Counted from the stretch's first letter, positions 49,700-62,839 are shown. The stretch: 64,000 bases of DNA from Sapria himalayana (GCA_029783825.1 JAREIK010000343.1:4794294-4858293), one strand, 5' to 3'. Program-made: numbers and translations. The notes: generated by a model from the letters alone, not told the origin.

Positions 49700-51600
49700 A
49701 ATTCATGTAAGATGAGCTTGAGACACTATATGATGTTAAAATCATTTCTAGGAGTATTTGAGGAGATGTCCTCAACATAGATTCAAGTTGTGATTTCAAG
49801 CCCATACTTTCTATAATAGGCTAGAATATATGAAGAGATGCATGTTTGTTGTAGCCTTTTGAGGGTCAATTATGAATAAATCACAAGATGAAGAATATTA
49901 TTTATTTGAAAAGCTAGGAAAAAATGACTAGCAAACTATAATGGACCACTTATTTGAAAGTAGACAAGCTATAATATTTGAGTTGGATTAGTTCACCATA
50001 ATTGAAATGAAGATGAAAGCTCTTTTAAGAAAGCTCGACACCCAGGAGGAAAGGAGATAAGTAATAGAAGAATTTATCATTTTACATCCACATGGTTAGT
50101 GGATTTTGATCTCATTTATCAAATGGAAGAAATTAATCAAATGCAAAACAAGGGATACATGTTTCAACTTAACAATATTTTCACAATATTTTACCATCTA
50201 AATATGAGAAATTATGAGATTTTTTCATATGGATGCTATGGGAGTATGTTATAGAATATTAGGAAATCTTTTAGAATTATTGAGAACAATGTGATAAGCT
50301 ACAATAATCAAGGAAACACAGTTTAATTATTAACCATCATGAAATGAAAAAAGTCAAGTTTGCAAGTAGGTATGGAAGCTACCTTAGTAGAATTGAAGGT
50401 AAGAAATGATACTCAAGACAACCGTATTGGAGTGTTTGAAGTGAGAATTGATCAAATGAGTTCGATGATGAGGAATATAGAGACTCAACTCAAATAATTA
50501 GAATTATCAATGAAGCATATAGAAGTAAATGAGCTACCAAGTAATACCATAGAAAATTCAAGAAATTACTCCTTTATATTGCTTTGGAGTAGAAAAGATC
50601 TACAAAGATAATTTGGAAAAAAAAATCTAGATTTTTGGAGGTGATTGAACCATGACTTTCTCAAAATTCACAGCTCTAGAGCTATAAAGGTATTTTAAAT
50701 AAGAGTATTTTGGAATTTTTGGGGGTGATAACCATGACTTTCCTAAAAGTTGCACATCTAACTGAAAGTTTCAAAGAAACCATGGTCCCTACTAAAAAGA
50801 ACATGAACAACAAAAGATATGAGGTCATGATACTTAACAAAACCATTAGTCCAAAGAAGTAGAAGCCCAAATTTCACCCCAAGGTATGAAAAAAATAAAT
50901 CAGAAAACAAATGCGCAAATAGCAGTTGCTCAAAGCTATGGAGATAAAGAAAGGAATCAAAATGAAGCTAATGATAAGTTTTTGATGAATCTTTTATTCC
51001 CATTATGATTTAGAAAGTGGAAATTAGATGCATACTTGGAAAAGTTTCTCAATATATTTCTGAAGTTAGAAGTGAACATACCATTTGTCAAAGCTCTAGC
51101 CTAAATGCTAAACTATGTAAAATATATGAAAGAAATGATAAGCATTGAGAAGAAGTATGAGATATACAAGATCATGAATATAAGTAACAAAATAGTATAT
51201 TTATTCTAAGAAAACTTCCAAAAAATTTATAGGACCTGAGAAGTTTTATTATACTTTATGCTATCGGAGATCACGCATTTTAGAAAGTATTATGTGACTT
51301 GGGATCAAGTATCAATTTGATACACATGTCAATCACATGAAGATTGAATCTCGGCAATTACTTTAATGTCTCTCACTCTAAATGGTAGATCATACAATTA
51401 AGCACTCGAACGAGATTATCAAATATGCATTAGTTAATATGGGTTTATTTTTTTTTCTAGTGGATTTCATTATATTAGATATAGAGGAGGACAACTATTT
51501 TTCTAGTCGATGTCAAGTAAGGGGAGTTCACTCTTTATTTCAGGGAGGAACTAGTAAAGTTTAACCTTTATAATGAATTATAGGTTCTATATGATAATGA
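49700..51600 (+). mobile_element. Ty3/gypsy (Athila/Tat-like) gag-protease relic
   Basis: The gag C-terminal part is readable at about 51010-51180 (KLDAYLEKFLNIFLKLEVNI, then PFVKALA and MLNYVKYMKEMIS), matching the Athila-type KFLxxFKKLxINIPFxEAL and MPxYxKFMKDI. The aspartic protease follows, with DLGSSINL at 51298-51321 and VDFIILDIEEDNY near 51460-51495. Several stops intervene. No reverse transcriptase, RNase H or integrase was recognised downstream, so the element is internally deleted or decayed beyond reading. Confidence 0.75.
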
Positions 51601-53600
51601 AATGAGATATTAAAGAATAGACAATCTATTTCACATCATAATGCAATAAAAGATAAATTTCTGATAGAAATATTTTGTAGAAGACTATTGACCAAATGAA
51701 GATGAAGATAAAGTAGAACAATAACTTAGGAGTTGTGATAGTGATAAAGATGAGAAATATCAAAAAAAAAATTATTTTGGAGTTGTAAAAATGAAAAAAA
51801 TAGAGGAAGATAACTACTATGAGATATCAACATTCTTCAAAGTCATGATCCTGGAAAAATCATCTGTATACAACTCCAAGAAAGCTAAGAAAACATTAAA
51901 AAAAATAAGACTAAGACAAAAATCCTGGTAGGGCCAATCAAAGACAAAACTATGAATGTGTACAATATTATGACTTTGGTGCCACATAATAAAAATGATC
52001 AAGGAATACTTAAGACAAAGTCATAGATAGCTAAACACAATACCATAACTTTGGTATTATATAATAAAAATGTGTAATAAAATATTTAAGATAAAGTCAT
52101 GATAGTGTCTAGCTAGTTCTTTTAATATGTATACAATGGATTGACATGTAAAAATATTTTTACTTTCAGCTTCATGAATACTATACTCATAATGATTAAT
52201 ATACTTGAATTATATGTTTTAATATGTAGATTTATCGCATGCATCACAAATAGGAGGGCTGTCACTTTCTTCCTACCATATATAAAAGTGAGCCTCATAA
52301 TTTATTAATTATTGTTCAGTATGACAATCTTACACAAACTTACTAATAATCAAAACTTTAGTTCAAATTTTATTTACTCACTTTTCCATCAATATCCATA
52401 ATATAATGTAAATCAAACACCTTCATTAATAAATAAAAATAATTATCACACCACATATATCAATTTATACAAACCCAATACCACATGCTATTTTAGAAAA
52501 ACTTTCCAAATCTATCCTAATGATGGGAGTTGCATAATTGTGCCCCAAAATCTAGGGATTATATTAAGTCTGACATCCCTTACTTGCTTGTGGAACCCTA
52601 GGTAGTGTAAAATTTAGTCCTAGGATTTGATAGTTGATGTTTCTTTGCTTGGGTGATTCTACATTACTCTAAGTAGGAAGTTATACTTTTTAGAAGAAAA
52701 TCATGGCTTTTGTCTTTATCATTTGAGCTTTAGGTTGTAACTCTAAAAAACAATTGTGATTGTGGAATATATCATAATCTTTTGTAACATGAAGTCGCAG
52801 AGTTTGAAAACTACCTAGAATTGGGCCTAATGTCTCTTTACCACAAAATTGTGGTACTATGAAGTGGTCATAGTTTCATATAGTTGCCTTTGTATTCTTC
52901 ATAAGGGACCACAATGTAAGGAAGGATTGTGTAGGTGTGAAGATCCTTTCATATTATTATGTGGTCATGACACTATAAAATAGCTAAAACAATAACATTA
53001 GATATTCTCAATCATTATATGGCCATGTTACTAGGAATGAGCCATGACACTAAGAAGGCATCAGTCTCTTTTGTGCATCATTTGCCACTATACTAAGAAA
53101 TGGTCGCAACACAAAATTTCTCCTTTGTATGTCTTAAGTATCCATTTTGTTGTGAGTGACCATGACATTGTCTTTCACTTCTCTAACATATCATGTCATT
53201 GTGGTGCTACAAGAATGCTAAGGCACTAGAAATTATCTCATATATAAAAAAAAACATTTTTGCCTTTATTTGAGGATAGAGTCAAGACATTATGAAATGA
53301 TCATACTTGAGTAATATCCTCTATAACATTTAGTATCCCAAAAGTTATAGTACCGAATACTTGGCATAGTTTTGGGTTGAGTGGTTTTTTCTTTGTAACT
53401 TTTTATAGCTTAAAAGTCATGGCTTTGTAAATTGATTAGGGCTCTAACTTGAGACTATTATGCCATATTAAAGATAGACTCATAGTGCTTGGACTTGGAT
53501 GTGACCTTGAGCACCAATAAGATTCTTAGTTGCTATGATATTGAATTAATATCACAATCATTTAACTTTTATGAGATAAGTATGACTATACCTTAATAAT
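51600..53600. other. Degenerate DNA with recurrent GTCATGACACTA words, probably gypsy-derived
   Basis: CATGACACTA-like words recur at about 52967 and 53044, with decayed versions at 53162 and 53285. They resemble the repetitive non-coding parts of plant gypsy elements (inference). No coding sequence recognised. Confidence 0.35.
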
Positions 53601-53639
53601 CATATCATAGCCACTAAGAATGTGTCAAATGGTATCTTC

Positions 53640-53787
53640 TTAAGTTCTACTGCTTCTTTTTCTTCTTTTGATTTATTATCTTCTTCTTCTTTTTCATCAT
53701 CTCCTCCTCCTCCTCCTATAGCTTCTTCTACTTCATCATCATCTCCTCCTCCTCCTCTTCCTCCATATTATTATTATTATTATTATG

Positions 53788-53824
<37 letters not shown>

Positions 53825-53880
53825 TTTTCTTCTTTTTTTAGTATTCTTCTTCATTTTCTTATTCTTCTTCTTAATGATTA
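53640..53880. repeat. Polypyrimidine and (TTA)n tract
   Basis: Successive (TTC)n, (CTC)n, (TTA)n and again (TTC)n blocks. The 90-codon Ser/Pro/Tyr frame across it is a translation of the microsatellite. Confidence 0.92.
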
Positions 53881-53899
53881 TGTTAATGAGTTAGAAGGA

Positions 53900-54849
53900 T
53901 TATATCATTCAAGGATTTTCATAACCAATTAGGTAGATTTTCTACTAAGAATTGATGTCAAAACAATGTAAGACACCATATTATACTACCTCTAAAAAAA
54001 TCCAAAAACCTATTGATTTTATGATTATCATCAAAACTATCCAAAACTTTAAAATCATGATATCAATCCATAGTATCTTTATTTTCATGCATACACATCA
54101 TCTTAAACCATCAAAATATGTATGAATATTTGGTTGTTTGAATATCAAACTAACTTACATACTAAAATAATTGCTCATCCCCGAGCAATAACTTCCACCT
54201 CCATAATAAAATATTCTTCAACATCTATAAGAAATTTTATGATGAGATTTGAGTGTCATATGGTTTAAAAATAATAGAGGAACTTCAAGTGGACATATTG
54301 ATAGTCACAATAGTATTCAAGTTCCAAGCCTATAGTCGTGGGTCATTGGATGTGTAGATTCATTTATGTAGTGGATATATGTATTTATTACATCACATAT
54401 GTAGGAAAAAAAACTTTGGGTTATCTCCTAAGCAGTGCTATGTTTAAATTTCATAACTAGACCATCAAAATCTCTTTTCCTTCCACTAATACTTTTTATG
54501 TCCATGCTAGGTTTTTAATATACTAGTTTACCTCTTTCTAGTTGGTTTCTTCCTTCGATTCTATATTAGCTACACTTATTTATTGGACTTTTCTTTGTTT
54601 GATACTATGACTTTTGTAAGTTATGTGTCTTCTTTTTCTGTTCTAGCTTGTTCCTTTTCTTCTTAGATACCCTAAGTCATGACCCTGTGCATAAATGTGG
54701 ATTTGTCTTGAAGTTTTTCTTTGCACTTTTTATCTTGTAACTCAAAAGTCATGATAATGTGCATAGTTACATCTTTCTCTTTAAGCTTATAATGAAACAT
54801 ATTATTATGTATCCCTAAAGTCAAGGTGTTGGGCATAATAGTAGTGTTA
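53900..54849. other. Probable decayed gypsy 3' sequence
   Basis: CTTTGGGTTATCTCCTAAGC at about 54415 resembles, with C-to-T changes, the TTGGGTTGCCTCCCAAGCAGCGC phrase common in plant Athila-like elements. Otherwise featureless. Confidence 0.35.
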
Positions 54850-55260
54850 TACTACAAGAAAATATCTGTTTAGCTAGGTAAATTTAACTAGGAAAAAATC
54901 CATAGCGGGATTAGCTAGGGACTAGTAAGAGATTTTAGATTTTATATTAAATTACAAATTTACGACGGATTAGTGACGGAAATTTTTGAATGAAAATTGT
55001 TCATTGCTAATATTAGCGTAAATTTTCGCTGCAAAGAAAAACGATAAATTTAACAACGGAGTTAGCGACAGATCTTTCCTAGCTAATTAGATCGAGACAA
55101 ATCTGTCACTAAATAATTATCTGAATTTTTTTTATGATTTTATATTTAATTACAAGCAATTATTCTTCAAATGTTAATTTTCACAAAATATATGCATTTA
55201 GCTAGGGATTTTTCCCTAGCTATTTGGGCTGGGAATAATTTTCGTCGTTAATCTTTAATT
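54850..55260 (+). mobile_element. CACTA (En/Spm) transposon terminus
   Basis: It begins TACTACAAGAAAATATC, one base from the canonical CACTACAAGAAAA end. Subterminal repeats typical of CACTA ends follow: AGCTAGG, ACGACGGATTAGTGACGGA, TAGCGACAGATC and an AGCTAGGGATTTTTCCCTAGCT palindrome at about 55199. No matching right end was found to the window edge, so it is a solo or truncated terminus. Confidence 0.7.
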
Positions 55261-56370
55261 ATTTAATTTTTTAATATATTATTTATTTTAATATTTTATT
55301 TAATTTTGTATATTAAATGTATGTCAGTGGTCTTTATATGAGCGATCCTTGAAAGACACATTCTCCTCGTATAATTATAAAAATTTGATATTATAAATAA
55401 ATAATTTAAAAAATATGTAAATACAAAAAACAATTATTTTAATAAGGACTAAAATAATTATTTATATGATTATAAAATTTTTAAAAATTATACAAAAAAA
55501 AATTATAATATTTTTAATTAAGAAATTTAAAAAGTTGTATTAAAAAAACATTAAATAATTAATTCTATATTTATAATAATTTTTAAATATATCTCAAAAC
55601 ATAAATAAACATACATTAAAATTTCTACTAATAAAAAGCTAAAATAATTCATTGTATGATAAATAAAAAATATTTACAAAAATATCTGAATTAACAAATA
55701 AATTAATAAATATTAATATTAATTTAAGTTAAAAAAATAGTTTTATGATTATAAAAAACTTTTAAAAAATATATTTACTAAAAAAATTGAAAATTCTGAA
55801 TTATAAAAAAAATTTAAAATTTTTCTTAAAATATAAAAGAAAATAAAATGATATTTAAAAATAAATACATAGATATTTGTCTCTACTGAAATTTATAAAA
55901 ATTAAATAATTAAGTGAGATTTTTACTATTAGATTTTAATATTTGTATTTTTTAAAATAATAAATATAATTTTTTATAATAATCTTCTCACTTTAAGTAA
56001 TTTTTATAATTTTATAAATTATAAATTATATCAAATAATATGAACTTAACCCTTAAAATTATATCATATTATCTTCATAAAAATTAATACAAATTCTTAA
56101 AAATTTATTACCATAAAATATATATATTTATATTTTTTTTAACATAAAGAATATTTATTACCATTTGATTTATTGTTTAATTAATTTGATATTTAAAAAT
56201 TGTCAGGTGTTAGTTTTTCATGTGTGTATTGCTACACTCATATTAAATTGTTGAAAATAATTTATTAAGTAAAAAAAAAAATGAGTATTTATGTTATATA
56301 TATTGTTTATTAAATGCTTAGATAATTAAAAATTAAAACACTTAAATAATTTTAAATCATAAAAAGCCGT
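55260..56370. other. AT-rich DNA, nothing recognised
   Basis: Extremely AT-rich with runs of A and T. It could be CACTA interior but carries no coding signal. Confidence 0.5.
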
Positions 56371-56780
56371 ATCCTGTTTTACAGAGACAACGCAAGTCTA
56401 TAGCTAGCGTCATGCGACTCTCTCTCTCGATACGGATAATTAAAAACGAAACCTATCAGTGGACGTGGAGTAAGAGCGATTTCTCCCAGCCGTGAGTTTC
56501 TAATCGATTTGAGGTTCGCTTTCTACCCTAACTCTTTATAGCTTATCTAAATGCAGGAGTGATTGTTTTGATTCTGGTGTTTTTTTTTTCCAATTTCATC
56601 TTTTTCCTAGCTTTAGTATATTATCCCATAAAACCCGGCTTACTAGTTCTCGACACGGAAGTGTTCGTCTTTTTTCCCTGTATTTTTCCACTCAGACAGG
56701 CTTGTGGCAGTGTGTATTTTGCCAAGGATGTGTTAGTCACAAAGTCGGTGTTGGTGTTTGTGGTGAGAAATGTGTATATA
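56370..56780 (+). other. CpG-retaining low-copy-looking segment, possible gene 5' region
   Basis: It contrasts with both sides: CpG dinucleotides are frequent (GCGTCATGCGACTCTC, CGATACGG, CCGTGAGTTTCTAATCG). There is a CTCTCTCTCT tract like plant 5' UTRs and an acceptor-like TAAATGCAG at about 56560. Open frames of 81 (56559-56804) and 68 codons (56702-56908) overlap, neither recognised. It could be a first exon or promoter remnant whose gene lies to the right, or a piece of another transposon. Confidence 0.35.
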
Positions 56781-56789
56781 GCAACATAT

Positions 56790-58033
56790 TTAATATTTAC
56801 ATAATAATTTATGTAAATATGATGATCCCAAGATCAATAACACATAAATATATAAGTGTATTTTACTACGTGTATGACTATAAAAATAGTATACATAACT
56901 ATATATAAATATAAGATATATTTAATACACACTTACACACACACACACATATATAAATATATAAGTAAGTAAATAAATACATAAAAATATATATATATAT
57001 ATATAATATAACTATATATAAATGTATTTAACAATATGTATATCAACATATAAATATATATAAATGTATTTATTTACATCAATACCTATACATAACTATG
57101 TGTCTAAATATATATAATTACATGAAAAATAATATATAACTACATCTACAACATGTATAACTACATTTATAACTATATGTATAACTTCGTATACAATCAC
57201 ACATGTAACTATAATTATAAATAAAACATTAAACAATATATATATAACTTTATGTTTAACTATATATGTATAACTATTTATAAATATTTGTATAATTAAA
57301 TAAAACTTTTTATAACTATATCTAACTATATTTGTAACTATGAAAATTATTTTTATACTTTTATTTATAATTATATATAACTATTTATTTTACTATATAA
57401 TTATATTTATAACAAAATATCATATTTATATAATAATATATAACTATATATAAGTGTATTTTACTATATGTATAACTTAAAAATATTATATATAACTATA
57501 TCTTTAACTACATACTTATTTATAACTAAATGTATAATTAAATATAATTATATATAACTCTATTTATAACTAAATATACTATAGGTATAAGAATATATAT
57601 TATACACAACTATAAAAATATTATATATAACTATATTTAAATATATAATTAACAATATATATCTAATTTACATTTTTATATATTAGTACATAAAAATATA
57701 TTTAACTATATCTATACCTATACTTAATTATATGTATAAATATATACAATTATATGAAAAAATATATATACCTACATGTATAAATATCAGTATAATTATA
57801 TGTGTAACTACATGTATAATCACATGTAATTAAATTTATAATTACAAGTATAACAACATACAATATTATGTTTAATTATATGTATATAATTATTTATAAA
57901 TATTTGTATAACTATATAAAATTATATATGATTAAATATAATAATATTTGTAACTATGTTACATATATGTAAATCCATATATCTATTTATAAATCTATAT
58001 ATATTTATGTATCACTACATATAATTATTTGTA

Positions 58034-58066
<33 letters not shown>

Positions 58067-60151
58067 CTGTATGTTTAGCTATATATAACTATTATAACTA
58101 TATATACTATATGCATAATAACATATAATTATATATAATTATATTTTACTATATGCATAACTATAAAAATATTATACATAATTATATTAAAATATATAAT
58201 TAACAACATATATTTAATATATATTTTTATATATTAGTATATAAAAATGTATTTAACTATATCTATACTTATACATAACTATATGTATAAATATATAAAA
58301 TTACATGAAAAAATATATATACTTACATGTATAAAAATAAGTATAATTATATGTGTTACTATATGTATTGCCACATATAATTATATTCATAATTACATGT
58401 AAAATAACATATAATATTATGTTTAACTATATATGTATACCTTTTTATAAATATTTATATAACTATATAAAATTCTATATAATTAAAAATAACTATATTT
58501 ATTACTATGTATATATATATATATGTATAAATTTTTTGTAAATTCATATATTTGTTTATAATTTTGTATATATTTATGTATATACATATAATTATTTGTA
58601 TGAATTATATATATATATATATAACTATATGTTTAACTATTTATAATTATTTATAACTATTTATAACTATATATACTATATTCATAATACCATATAGTAT
58701 ATGAAATTATATCTATATCTATACATAAGTATAAAAATATTATACATAATTATATTTAAATATATAATTAATAATATATATTTAATATATATTTTTATAT
58801 ATTAGTATATAAAAATGTATTTAATTATATCTATACCTATACATAATTATATGTATTAATATATAAAATTATATGAAAAAATATATATACCTGCATGTAT
58901 AAAAATAAGTATAACTTTATGTGTTACTATATATATAGCGACATATAATTATATTTATAATTACATATAAAACAACCTATAATATAATGTTTAATTATAT
59001 GTGTATACTTATTAATAAATATTTGTATAACTATATTAAATTCTATATAATTAAATATAATTATATTTATAACTATTTATACATATATGTGTACATATAT
59101 GTAAATCTATATATTTTTTTATAAATATATGTATATTTATGTATAATTACATATAACTACTTGTATGAATATATATATATATATATAACTATATGTTTAA
59201 CTATATATAATTATTAATAAGGATATATACTATATCTATAATAACATATAACTATATATAATTATATTTTACTATATGCATATCTATAAAAATATTATAT
59301 ATATAGAGGTGTCAAACGGGCCGGCCCAGCACGGCACGGCCCGTTTTTCACGTGCCCGGCCGTGCTACCGTGCCGTGCCGGGCACGGCACGGTGTGTTAA
59401 AGTCGGGCACGGCTTGGCTTGGCCAGGCGGCACGGGCGCACGGCAGGGGCAGGGCAGGCGGGGCGGGGCGGGTCTGTTTGGACCCGACCCGCGGTCTTTT
59501 TACCGGGGGCGGGGCCCGGTTGGGTCACGACTCAGTGAGTCGTGACTCGTGAGTCGTGAGTCGCGACTCATGACTCACGCCATGGCACGCCGCCAGTGCC
59601 ACGCGTGCCTGCGTGAACCGGCACGGGATGGACCCGTGCTGGCGTGCCGGGCACGGCACGGCACGGGATTTAATTCACCCGGGCACGGCACGGGCCCGGG
59701 CACGGTTTTTGAACGTGCCGGGCCGGGCCGGCCCGGCCCGGCACGTTTGACACCTCTATATATATAGCTATATTTAAATATATAATTAACAACATATATT
59801 TAATATACATTTTATATATTAGTATATAAAATTGTATTTAACTATATCTATAATTATACATAACTATATGTATAAATATATAAAATTATATTAAAAAATA
59901 TATATATCTACTTGTAAAAATATAAGCATAACTTTATGTGTAACTATATGTATAATTACATGTATAATAACATACAACATTATGTTTAATTATATGTGTA
60001 TAACTATTTATAAATATTTATATAACTATATAAAATTCTATATAATTAAATATAACTATATTAGTAATTATGTATACATATATATGTAAATCTATATATT
60101 TATTTATAACTTTGTATACATTTATATAACTACATATAAATACTTGTATGA

Positions 60152-60184
<33 letters not shown>

Positions 60185-60717
60185 AAACTATATATTTAAC
60201 TATATATAATTATTTATAACTATATATACTATATGCATAATAACTTATAACTATATATAATTGTATTTTACTATATGCATAATTATAAAAATATTCTACA
60301 TAACTATATATAAATATATAATTAACAACATATATTTAATATAAAATTTTATATATTAATATATAAAAATGTATTTAATTATATTTATACCTATACATAA
60401 CTATATGTATAAATATATAAAATAATATGAAAAAATATATATACCTACATGTATAAAAATAAGTATAACTATATGTGTTACTATATGTATAGTCATATCT
60501 AATTATATTTATAATTACATGTAAAATAATATACAACATTATATTTAACTATATGTGCATACCTATTTATAAATATTTGTATAACAATATAAAATTTTAT
60601 ATAATAAAATATAACTATATTTATAACAATGTATATATATATATATATATATGTAAATATATATATTTGTTTATAATTTTGTATACTTTTATTTATAACT
60701 ACATATAACTACTTGTA

Positions 60718-60759
<42 letters not shown>

Positions 60760-61650
60760 TATGTTTAACTATATATAACTATTTATTAATATATATACTA
60801 TATGTATAATAACTTATATCTATATATAATTGTATTTTATTATATGCATAATTTTAAAAATATTATACATAACTATATTTGAATATATAATTAACAACAT
60901 ATAGTTAATATACAATTTTATATATTAGTATATAAAAATGTATTCAACTATATCTATACTTATACATAACTATATGTATACATATTATATAAAATTATAT
61001 GAAAAAAAATATACTTATATTTATACATATAAGTATAACTATGTGTAACTATATGTATAACCATATATAATTATATTTATAATTACATGTATAACAACAT
61101 ATAATATTATGTTTAACTATATGTGTATACTAATTTATCAATATTTGTATGACTATGTTAAAACTCTATATAATTAAATATAACTATATTTGTAACTATA
61201 TATACATATATATAAATCTATATATTTGTTTAAAATTTTGTATACATTTATGTATAACTACATATAATATAAAAATATCATACATAATTATATTTAAGTA
61301 TATAATTAACAACATATATTTAATATATATTTTTATATATTAGTATTTAAAAATATATTTAATTATATCCATACCTATACATAATTATATGTATAAATAT
61401 ATAAAATTATATGAAAAAAAAATATATATCTATATGTATAAGTATAAGTATAACTATATGTGTAACTATATGTATAACTATTTGTAATTATATCTATAAT
61501 TACATATATAACAACATACAACATTATGTTTAGTTATGTGTATAATCATTTATAAATATTTGTATTCATATATGTATACATATATGTAAATTCATATATT
61601 TATTTATAACTTTGTATACATTTATGTATTATAACTTATAACTACTTGTA

Positions 61651-61687
<37 letters not shown>

Positions 61688-61885
61688 CTATATATTTAAC
61701 TATTTATAACTATATATATTATATGTATAATAATATATAACTATAACTTTTTTTATAAATATATGGAAAGCAACTTATAACTATAAACAACTTTTTAAAA
61801 CTCTATATATAACTATATATTACTATGTATATTTAAATGTAACTGTATTTATAATTATATGTATAACATTGTACGATGACTATAT
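56790..61885. repeat. AT-rich tandem array, period about 560 bp
   Basis: The landmark AAYAACATATATTTAATATA recurs at 57651, 58202, 58770, 59788, 60324, 60893 and 61308. Spacings are 551, 568, 1018 (555 after removing the 455-bp hAT insertion and its 8-bp duplication), 536, 569 and 415 bp. Each unit also carries a (TA)n run, TATAACTATATG words and a GTATAACTAT-rich segment. A more diverged unit precedes the first landmark. The last unit is shortened by about 150 bp. Confidence 0.9.
59304..59758. mobile_element. Young non-autonomous hAT element in the AT-rich array
   Basis: The ends are TAGAGGTGTCAAACGGGCC and GGCACGTTTGACACCTCTA, flanked by TATATATA (59296-59303 and 59759-59766). In TA-rich DNA the duplication is less diagnostic, but it has the same 8-bp length as at 45.4 kb. 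It is the inverted sister of 45381-45831, sharing the GTGACTCGTGAGTCG palindrome block and CCGGGGGCGGGGCCCGG. Very CpG-rich, hence little decayed. Confidence 0.93.
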
Positions 61886-61890
61886 ATAAC

Positions 61891-62828
61891 CTATGTTGCA
61901 CGGATACGGATACGGACACGGGGATACGACACGGCAGGATACGGGGACACAACAAATTTCAAAAAACTAGGATACGGATACGACTAGGACACGGCATGAA
62001 AAAAAAATTAAATATAAATATTATCCATTAACAGAAATTTAGATAAATAAAAAAAATACTAAGATATTTTGATAAATAGAAATTTAGAGGGCTTAAATAA
62101 AATTAAAATAAATTATTTGTTTATTATATTTTGTATATATATTAAACAAACAATAATAATTAAAATATAAAAAATATATATTTAAGCCCTCTAACCCCTG
62201 CGGCCCTGCCCCCTCCCGTTACAGCTTCTAACTCTCTCTAAAGTATATTTTAAATATAGTATTTTAAAATAATTTAAAATACAGTATTTTAAAATAATAT
62301 AAGATACAGTATTTTAAAATAATTTAAAATTCTGTTTTTTAAATTAATTTAAAAAAAATTTAAACCTCTAACACCCTCTCTCCCCTCCCCCCTCCCCCCT
62401 CCAGAACCTTTTTCCCCCCTCCCGAAAATCCCTCCCGAAACCCCCCTCCACCCCCCTCCCAAAAATCACTCCCGAAACCCCCTCCCGAAACCCTCTCCCC
62501 CCCCCCTCCCCCTCCCGAAACCCCCCCTCCCCTAACCCCCCTTCCCTCCACCCGATTTTCCGAAACCCCCTCCCGAAACCCTCTAACGACGCGTCGGTAG
62601 GTAAACGACGCGTCTGGAGTTTTTCGGAAACGATTGTTTCCGAAAAACTCATCGGATACGTCTCCGACGGGTATCCGATACGCCACGTGGCGTATCGCAT
62701 ACGGATTTGTGTCCGAAACGCCACGTGGCGGGTCGGACACGTATCCGACGCGTGTCCGACGCGTGTCGCCGTGTCCACGTGTCCGACACGTGGACACGGC
62801 ACTCCCTAGCCGTATCCGTGCAACACAG
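61891..62828. mobile_element. GC-rich non-autonomous element of the GCACGGATACGG family (long copy)
   Basis: It begins CTATGTTGCACGGATACGG and ends CCGTATCCGTGCAACACAG, inverted termini of about 19 bp. The flanks TATATAAC (61883-61890 and 62829-62836) are an exact 8-bp duplication. Interior: AT-rich left arm, a tract of C-runs at 62377-62580 (CCTCCCGAAACCCC units), two CGCCACGTGG blocks (62681, 62719) and GTGTCCGACGCG repeats. The 144- and 166-codon Gly-rich minus frames are translations of the C-run tract. Confidence 0.88.
62377..62580. repeat. C-rich minisatellite, G-quadruplex-prone on the minus strand
   Basis: Dense runs of three to ten C separated by 1-7 bases (CCCCTCCCCCC, CCCTCCCGAAAATCCCTCCC). 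The minus strand is correspondingly G-run rich. It lies in the centre of the 61891-62828 transposon. Confidence 0.85.
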
Positions 62829-62839
62829 TATATAACTAT

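Noticed and set aside
53622..53894. 90-codon Ser/Tyr-rich ORF
   Set aside because: Microsatellite translation of (TTC)n, (CTC)n and (TTA)n.
59276..59767. ORFs of 66-89 codons
   Set aside because: Same reason, in the sister hAT element at 59304-59758.
56790..61885. Organellar or viral origin of the TA-rich stretch
   Set aside because: No organelle or viral genes; tandem periodicity and a nested nuclear hAT insertion explain it as nuclear repeat DNA.
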